Below are positions 32,493 to 37,144 of a DNA stretch of 37,144 nucleotides, piece after piece; position 1 is the stretch's first letter, and the number at the start of each line of letters is the position of its first letter. The stretch is from Paludibacteraceae bacterium (GTDB taxonomy: Bacteria; Bacteroidota; Bacteroidia; Bacteroidales; Paludibacteraceae), in the NCBI GenBank assembly GCA_024401645.1, contig JAKSKR010000030.1:1-37144 (forward strand). The letters run 5' to 3'. Made by a program: the position numbers and the translations under genes. The notes under the pieces are model-generated. The model was not told the DNA's origin and ran no database searches. It saw only the letters and a program-made list of their open reading frames with translations.

Positions 32493-34715
32493 ATGGAAAC
32501 ATCTTTTTGGTTAAACAAGGCTCTTAACGATTCCTTCAATGCTGTGAAGAACGATCGTTTCGAATGTTTTACTCCCGAGCATTTCTTGGCAGTTGGTTTG
32601 CTCTCGCAGCAACAGTTCCTTTCGGCCATCATAGAGGCTGGGGTTGACGTCGATGCCCTTGAGAACGACCTTGCTGAATATATTGCCGATCTCGATCATG
32701 TGCCTGCTGGTAAGGAATTTGAACTCGAGGTCTCTGCTCAAATGAACAGCCTTTTCTCTGCCGCACATACCAATGCTGTCAATTCCGAGGTTTCTGCCAT
32801 TGACGTGCCTCACTTCGTTAGGGCATTGTTGAATTTGCCCGATTCGTGGGCGGCTTACCTTTTGCGTAAGCACCTGCAGTGTGACGAGGCTGAATTCCTA
32901 AACATGATTATTGACGCCTACGAAAGCGCTAGCGACGAAAGTTTCGAACATGCCGATGGGGTCGATGGCAAACCGGCTGCACCGTGGCGCAAGTTGGTAA
33001 CCTGTGTCAACGATATGTTAGATGGACACAACCCGCTCATTGGCCGTCATGCCGAACTGGAACGTACCATTCAGGTGTTGTGCCGTAAGGAGAAGAACAA
33101 CCCTTTGCATGTGGGCGAACCTGGTGTGGGTAAGACCGCTTTGGTCTATGGACTTGCCGACCTTATTAATAGGGGAGAGGTGCCCGAACGTTTGAAGGGC
33201 GCACGCATCTATAGCCTCGACCTTGGCGGACTTCTTGCTGGTACCCAGTTCCGAGGCGATTTCGAAAAGCGCATTAAGTCTATCATGGACGGCATTCAAG
33301 AAGAAGGCAATGCCATCGTTTATATTGATGAGATTCATAATCTGATTGGTGCCGGACGTACTGGCGACAGTTCGATGGATGCCTCTAACATGCTGAAGCC
33401 TTACCTCGAAGGTGGTGATATTCGTTTTATTGGCAGCACCACCTACCAGGAATACAATCATTACTTCTCAAAGAGTAAGGGCATTGTTCGCCGTTTTCAG
33501 CAGATTGACATTCTCGAGCCTTCCACCGACGAGGCTATTGCTATTCTCGAAGGCTTGAAAGCCAAGTACGAGTCTTTCCACAAGGTCACTTATGCCGATG
33601 GCGTGATTAGGTTCGCGGTGGAAATGAGTGCAAAATACATTAATGAGCGTTTCTTGCCCGACAAGGCAATCGACCTCATCGACGAGGCTGGTGCCTTCTT
33701 GGAAATGCATCCTAATGCCGAAACCGAGGTGCAGACGGTTACGAACGAACTGATTTCCGACATCCTTTCTAAAATTTGTAAGGTCAATACGCTTGCGGCG
33801 AGTGCCGACGACGATAATGCCCTTCTCGAAAATCTTACGGAACGCATTTCTAGCCAAATCTATGGTCAAGACGAGGCGGTCAACAAGGTGGTCGAGTCGG
33901 TACAGATGGGCAAGGCCGGACTTCTGGAAGACGGTAAGCCTGTTGCATCCCTATTGTTTGTTGGACCTACAGGTGTTGGTAAGACCGAGGTGACGAAAGT
34001 CTTGGCTAGCGAATTGGGCTTGGAACTTGTCCGTTTCGATATGAGTGAATATACCGAGAAACATACGGTTGCTAAACTCATAGGTTCGCCCGCCGGCTAC
34101 GTGGGTTACGAAGATGGCGGCCTGCTGACCGATGCCATCCGAAAGACCCCGCATTGTGTCTTGTTGCTCGATGAGATTGAAAAGGCACACCCCGACATCT
34201 ACAATGTCTTGCTCCAGGTCATGGACTATGCACGCCTTACCGATAATAAGGGACAAAAGGCCGACTTCCGCAACGTCATTCTTATCATGACGTCAAATGC
34301 GGGCGCGCAATATGCAGCCCAGGCTTCGCTCGGCTTCACGTCGAAGGTGACTGCGGGCGATGCAATGTTGGCACAGGTTAAAAAGACGTTCAAGCCCGAA
34401 TTCTTGAATCGTTTGTCGGGCACGGTTGTCTTCAACGACATGGACCGCCACATGGCAAACCTCATCCTCAATAAGAAGGTCAGCCAACTTTCCGTACGTT
34501 TGGCGGCAAAGCAGGTAACCATTTCGCTAACACCGGCTGCTCACGACTTCATACTCGAGAAAGGTTTTGTGCCAAAGTATGGCGCTAGGGAAATGGACCG
34601 TGTCCTTCGTCAGGAACTTAATCCGTTGCTGACACGCGAAATCCTGTTTGGCACACTCAAGCAGGGTGGCAGTGCCACCATCGACCTGAAGGATGAACAC
34701 TTGGTGATTATTTGA
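32493..34715 (+). CDS. clpA: ClpA ATP-dependent unfoldase
   Basis: The 740-residue AAA+ protein has an N-terminal double ClpN repeat (~1-150; the ClpS-binding domain), a first ATPase domain with Walker A GEPGVGKTA (~207) and Walker B IVYIDEIHNLIG, and a second with Walker A VGPTGVGKTEV (~488) and Walker B VLLLDEIEKAH. The segment TSNAGAQYAAQASLGFTSK holds the LGF tripeptide in the position of the ClpP-docking loop. No ClpB-type middle coiled coil is present, which separates it from the disaggregase. It acts with ClpP (encoded elsewhere) and with the adjacent ClpS. A strong terminator follows ~50 bases after the stop. Confidence 0.95.
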   Translation: METSFWLNKALNDSFNAVKNDRFECFTPEHFLAVGLLSQQQFLSAIIEAGVDVDALENDLAEYIADLDHVPAGKEFELEVSAQMNSLFSAAHTNAVNSEVSAIDVPHFVRALLNLPDSWAAYLLRKHLQCDEAEFLNMIIDAYESASDESFEHADGVDGKPAAPWRKLVTCVNDMLDGHNPLIGRHAELERTIQVLCRKEKNNPLHVGEPGVGKTALVYGLADLINRGEVPERLKGARIYSLDLGGLLAGTQFRGDFEKRIKSIMDGIQEEGNAIVYIDEIHNLIGAGRTGDSSMDASNMLKPYLEGGDIRFIGSTTYQEYNHYFSKSKGIVRRFQQIDILEPSTDEAIAILEGLKAKYESFHKVTYADGVIRFAVEMSAKYINERFLPDKAIDLIDEAGAFLEMHPNAETEVQTVTNELISDILSKICKVNTLAASADDDNALLENLTERISSQIYGQDEAVNKVVESVQMGKAGLLEDGKPVASLLFVGPTGVGKTEVTKVLASELGLELVRFDMSEYTEKHTVAKLIGSPAGYVGYEDGGLLTDAIRKTPHCVLLLDEIEKAHPDIYNVLLQVMDYARLTDNKGQKADFRNVILIMTSNAGAQYAAQASLGFTSKVTAGDAMLAQVKKTFKPEFLNRLSGTVVFNDMDRHMANLILNKKVSQLSVRLAAKQVTISLTPAAHDFILEKGFVPKYGAREMDRVLRQELNPLLTREILFGTLKQGGSATIDLKDEHLVII

Positions 34716-34724
34716 CGTCTTCTT

Positions 34725-34749
34725 GTCAGTTTTGAAACGATAAACTGAC
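34725..34749 (+). other. Hairpin competing with the clpA terminator
   Basis: GTCAGTTT (34725-34732) pairs with AAACTGAC (34742-34749). The 3' arm, ACTGACA at 34744-34750, can instead pair with TGTCAGT inside the terminator that follows (34786-34792). The two folds are mutually exclusive. Confidence 0.55.
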
Positions 34750-34767
34750 AGATTGTCGCTAGCATAG

Positions 34768-34808
34768 AGTCGCAAAAACTGAGTTTGTCAGTATTTGCGA
34801 CTTTTTTT
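34768..34808 (+). terminator. Terminator of clpS-clpA
   Basis: The outer stem AGTCGCAAA/TTTGCGACT and the inner stem ACTGA/TCAGT are separated by one A-A mismatch, with loop GTTTG. The stem runs directly into seven T. It ends the clpA transcript upstream of the dnaK promoter. Confidence 0.9.
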
Positions 34809-34837
34809 GTCGTTTTTCCCGCTTGGCACAAACTTTG
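34807..34837 (+). promoter_or_regulatory. dnaK promoter with an overlapping sigma-54-like motif
   Basis: TTG at 34807-34809, exactly 20 bases, then AAACTTTG (7 of 8 matches to TAnnTTTG) gives a primary-sigma promoter. The same stretch contains TTGGCAC-N5-TTGTT (34823-34839), close to the -24/-12 consensus TGGCAC-N5-TTGCA/T, with GT in place of the -12 GC. The -33 TTG reuses the T-run of the clpA terminator. Which reading is used cannot be told from sequence; the primary-sigma one is the more likely. Confidence 0.5.
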
Positions 34838-34907
34838 TTCTATAATGGGTGTAAGCGCAAGTTTACAACAACAGATTTAGAAAAGAAATTAAAAAATAAA
34901 TACAATT

Positions 34908-36836
34908 ATGGGAAAGATTATTGGTATCGACTTGGGAACTACCAACTCTTGCGTAGCCGTAATGGAAGGCAACGATGTTAAGGTAATTCCTAATTCAGAA
35001 GGTAAGAACACAACTCCTTCAGTTATTGGTTTCGTCCAGGGTGGCGAACGTAAGGTGGGCGATCCTGCTCGTCGTCAGGCTATCACCAACCCTACAAAGA
35101 CCATCTACTCAATTAAGCGTTTCATGGGTAACACTTACGACCAGTGCTCGGCCGAGATTTCTCGCGTGCCTTACAAGGTTGTTTGTGGCGACAACAACAC
35201 TCCTCGTGTTGACATCGATGCACGTCTTTATACTCCACAGGAAATCTCTGCTATGGTTCTTCAGAAGATGAAGCAGACTGCAGAAGACTACCTTGGCGAA
35301 AAGGTGACCGAAGCTGTTATTACCGTTCCTGCTTACTTTAACGACTCACAGCGTCAGGCAACAAAGGAAGCTGGCGAAATCGCAGGTCTTACTGTTAAGC
35401 GTATCGTAAATGAACCAACTGCTGCTGCTCTTGCTTATGGTCTTGACAAGAAGGGTCAGGACATGAACATCGTAGTGTTCGACTGTGGTGGTGGTACTCA
35501 CGACGTTTCTGTCCTCAACTTGGGCGACGGCGTTTTCGAAGTACGTGCTACTGCTGGTGATACTCACCTTGGTGGTGACGACTTCGACCAGCGTATCATC
35601 GACTGGTTGGTTGAAGAGTTCAAGGCTGAACACAGTGGCGTTGACCTCAGCAAGGATCCTATGGCACTTCAGCGTTTGAAGGAAGCAGCAGAAAAGGCAA
35701 AGATTGAATTGTCTAGCACAACTTCTAGCGAAATCAACTTGCCTTACATCTTCCCTATCGACGGTGTACCTCAACACTTGGTTAAGACGCTTACTCGTGC
35801 AAAGTTCGAACAGTTGGTCGACGACTTGGTAAAGCGCACAATCGCTCCTTGTGCCGACTGTCTTGAAAAGGCAGGTTTGTCAAAGGGCGACATCAACGAA
35901 GTTATCTTGGTAGGAGGTTCTACCCGTATCCCTGCAATTCAGGCTGCTGTTAAGGAATACTTCGGTAAGGAACCTTCAAAGGGTGTTAACCCAGACGAAG
36001 TTGTTGCAATGGGTGCTGCAATCCAGGGTGGCGTGCTTACTGGTGCAGTTAAGGACGTGCTTTTGCTCGACGTAACTCCACTTTCACTTGGTATTGAAAC
36101 AATGGGTGGCGTAATGACTAAGCTCATCGACGCTAACACTACAGTTCCTACACAGAAGTCTCAGGTATTCTCAACTGCTGCCGACAACCAGACCGAAGTT
36201 ACTATCCACGTACTTCAGGGCGAACGTCCAATGGCATCACAGAACAAGAGCCTTGGTCAGTTCAATTTGACTGGTATTGCTCCAGCTCCACGCGGCATTC
36301 CTCAAATCGAAGTTTCTTTCGACATCGATGCTAACGGTATCCTTAAGGTATCTGCTAAGGATAAGGCAACAGGTAAGGAACAGAACATCCGCATCGAAGC
36401 TTCATCTGGTTTGAGCGATGCTGAAATCCAGCGTATGAAGGCTGAAGCAGAAGCTAATGCTGCTGCCGACAAGATTGAAAAGGAACGTATCGAAAAGATC
36501 AACCAGGCAGACTCTATGATCTTCTCTACCGAGAAGTTCTTGAAGGATGCTGGCGACAAGGTTCCTGCAGATCAGAAGTCTAACGTTGAAGCTGCTCTCA
36601 TGAAGTTGAAGGATGCTCATCAGAGACAGGACATCCCAGCTATCGACAAGGCTATGGAAGAACTTACCAAGGCTACAGAAGCATTCTATCAGGCAGCCCA
36701 GGCTGCAGGTGCTGGTCAGGCTGGTCCTGGCGCAGGTGGCTTCGGTGGTGGTTTCAATGGTCAGGCTGGTCCTGGTCAGCAGAACGGCGGTAAGGACGAC
36801 AACGTTACCGACGTTGACTTTGAAGAAGTTAAGTAA
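34908..36836 (+). CDS. dnaK: Chaperone DnaK (Hsp70)
   Basis: The 642-residue Hsp70 binds exposed hydrophobic peptides in an ATP-driven cycle with DnaJ and GrpE, neither of which is in the window. The ATPase domain begins [20 protein letters not shown], with phosphate loop 2 at [13 protein letters not shown] (Bacteroidetes-type, with THD where E. coli has TFD). The linker is [18 protein letters not shown], and a helical lid follows (~510-605). The Gly/Gln-rich tail ends in DVDFEEVK, close to the EEVD-like end of bacterial DnaK. Strong codon bias suggests high expression. Its own promoter lies ~70 bases upstream and a terminator follows. Confidence 0.98.
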   Translation: MGKIIGIDLGTTNSCVAVMEGNDVKVIPNSEGKNTTPSVIGFVQGGERKVGDPARRQAITNPTKTIYSIKRFMGNTYDQCSAEISRVPYKVVCGDNNTPRVDIDARLYTPQEISAMVLQKMKQTAEDYLGEKVTEAVITVPAYFNDSQRQATKEAGEIAGLTVKRIVNEPTAAALAYGLDKKGQDMNIVVFDCGGGTHDVSVLNLGDGVFEVRATAGDTHLGGDDFDQRIIDWLVEEFKAEHSGVDLSKDPMALQRLKEAAEKAKIELSSTTSSEINLPYIFPIDGVPQHLVKTLTRAKFEQLVDDLVKRTIAPCADCLEKAGLSKGDINEVILVGGSTRIPAIQAAVKEYFGKEPSKGVNPDEVVAMGAAIQGGVLTGAVKDVLLLDVTPLSLGIETMGGVMTKLIDANTTVPTQKSQVFSTAADNQTEVTIHVLQGERPMASQNKSLGQFNLTGIAPAPRGIPQIEVSFDIDANGILKVSAKDKATGKEQNIRIEASSGLSDAEIQRMKAEAEANAAADKIEKERIEKINQADSMIFSTEKFLKDAGDKVPADQKSNVEAALMKLKDAHQRQDIPAIDKAMEELTKATEAFYQAAQAAGAGQAGPGAGGFGGGFNGQAGPGQQNGGKDDNVTDVDFEEVK

Positions 36837-36860
36837 TCTACATTACTTCAAAATATTAAA

Positions 36861-36894
36861 GGCGTGCAAATCAACTGATTTGCACGCCTTTTTT
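36861..36894 (+). terminator. Terminator of dnaK
   Basis: GGCGTGCAAATC pairs with GATTTGCACGCC around the loop AACT, followed by six T. This is a classic intrinsic terminator. Confidence 0.95.
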
Positions 36895-36926
36895 GTTGAT
36901 GACATTAATTGATTTCCAACAAGAAA

Positions 36927-37144
36927 CTATGCTTCCTCAGGAAAATACTCATAATAAATATCTGCAATGGTATCCGCAAATCCCCAGCCACAAGGAGAAG
37001 CCCATTCAACACATTTCTGCAAACGTGGCTTGAATTGTTCCAGGAGATTGTTCTTGGCAAGGAAAGCCATCGTTTTGTCGAAGTTATTTTCAACAGAGGT
37101 ATAGTATTGCTCCCACATATCACCATAATCGTAGGTAAACTGGC
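36927..37144 (-). CDS. C-terminal part of a DUF6155-like protein (cut by window edge)
   Basis: The frame is open from the right edge of the window to a TAG at 36927, giving 71 residues of C-terminus. An internal ATG at 37116-37118 is unlikely to be the start, because the frame continues in sense beyond it (TYDYGDMWEQYY). The visible part is helical and aromatic (YTSVENNFDKTMAFLAKNN, SPCGWGFADTIADIYYEYF). The pattern of a YGD...Y..S.E..FD..L.F....L segment followed by GWGF.D...D.YYEY reminds me of DUF6155 proteins, of unknown function. The family name is from recall and is tentative. Confidence 0.55.
   Translation of the reverse strand, partial: QFTYDYGDMWEQYYTSVENNFDKTMAFLAKNNLLEQFKPRLQKCVEWASPCGWGFADTIADIYYEYFPEEA

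Noticed and set aside
34826..34846. E. coli-type sigma-70 promoter (TTGGCA and TATAAT) before dnaK
   Set aside because: The two hexamers are only 12 bases apart, too close for a sigma-70 promoter, and this phylum uses a different consensus.

Overview
The window looks like a chromosomal stretch from a Bacteroidota member, most likely order Bacteroidales and Prevotella-like. The evidence is: type IX secretion sorting domains of type A (18406-19422) and type B (23866-30438), lipoproteins with short lipoboxes, repeated promoters of the Bacteroidetes form TTTG/TTG-N19-22-TAnnTTTG rather than E. coli -35/-10 boxes, almost no Shine-Dalgarno sequences, and housekeeping proteins (DnaK, PepD, MenB/MenC, PurC, PhoH) with Bacteroidales-like sequences. 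No phage, transposase, plasmid, CRISPR or RNA gene was recognised.

Layout. 1-7 kb: a CorA-like cation transporter, a small lipoprotein, a two-gene unit of a RIC/YtfE-type di-iron hemerythrin protein plus a LuxR-type regulator with a degenerate receiver, a multi-pass membrane protein, a Tyr-rich secreted protein, then a 0.7-kb block of three highly structured repeats. 7-12.5 kb: a secreted, C-terminally anchored protein, convergent to proC and proB (proline synthesis); then a DUF2059-type exported protein followed by an AlkD-like DNA glycosylase. 12.5-14.5 kb: menB-menC (menaquinone). 14.6-16.2 kb: three small minus-strand genes of unknown function. 16.3-18.3 kb: phoH-purC. 18.4-20.4 kb: a surface two-gene unit (beta-helix protein, then a repeat protein with a T9SS sorting domain). 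20.7-23.7 kb: a sugar-porter MFS gene and a Cys-rich nitroreductase lipoprotein, divergent from a metallo-beta-lactamase-fold hydrolase across a palindromic double promoter. 23.9-30.4 kb: a 2190-residue cell-surface protein made of Ig-like modules with a gliding-type sorting domain. 30.6-36.9 kb: pepD, clpS-clpA and dnaK, a protein quality-control and peptide-turnover cluster. The right edge cuts a minus-strand gene.

The least ordinary content is non-coding. There is a 243-bp multi-hairpin element (two identical copies, one diverged copy with a compensated stem change, and a fragment at the left edge), a recurring terminator cassette whose 10-nt loop is conserved between unrelated genes, a second ~95-bp dispersed repeat that can supply promoter elements, and a 24-bp tandem repeat between proC and proB. 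The clpA-dnaK spacer holds mutually exclusive hairpins and two overlapping promoter readings. I did not find a clear new multi-gene system; the best candidates for new biology are the structured repeat family, the hemerythrin/LuxR pair, and the beta-helix/T9SS pair.
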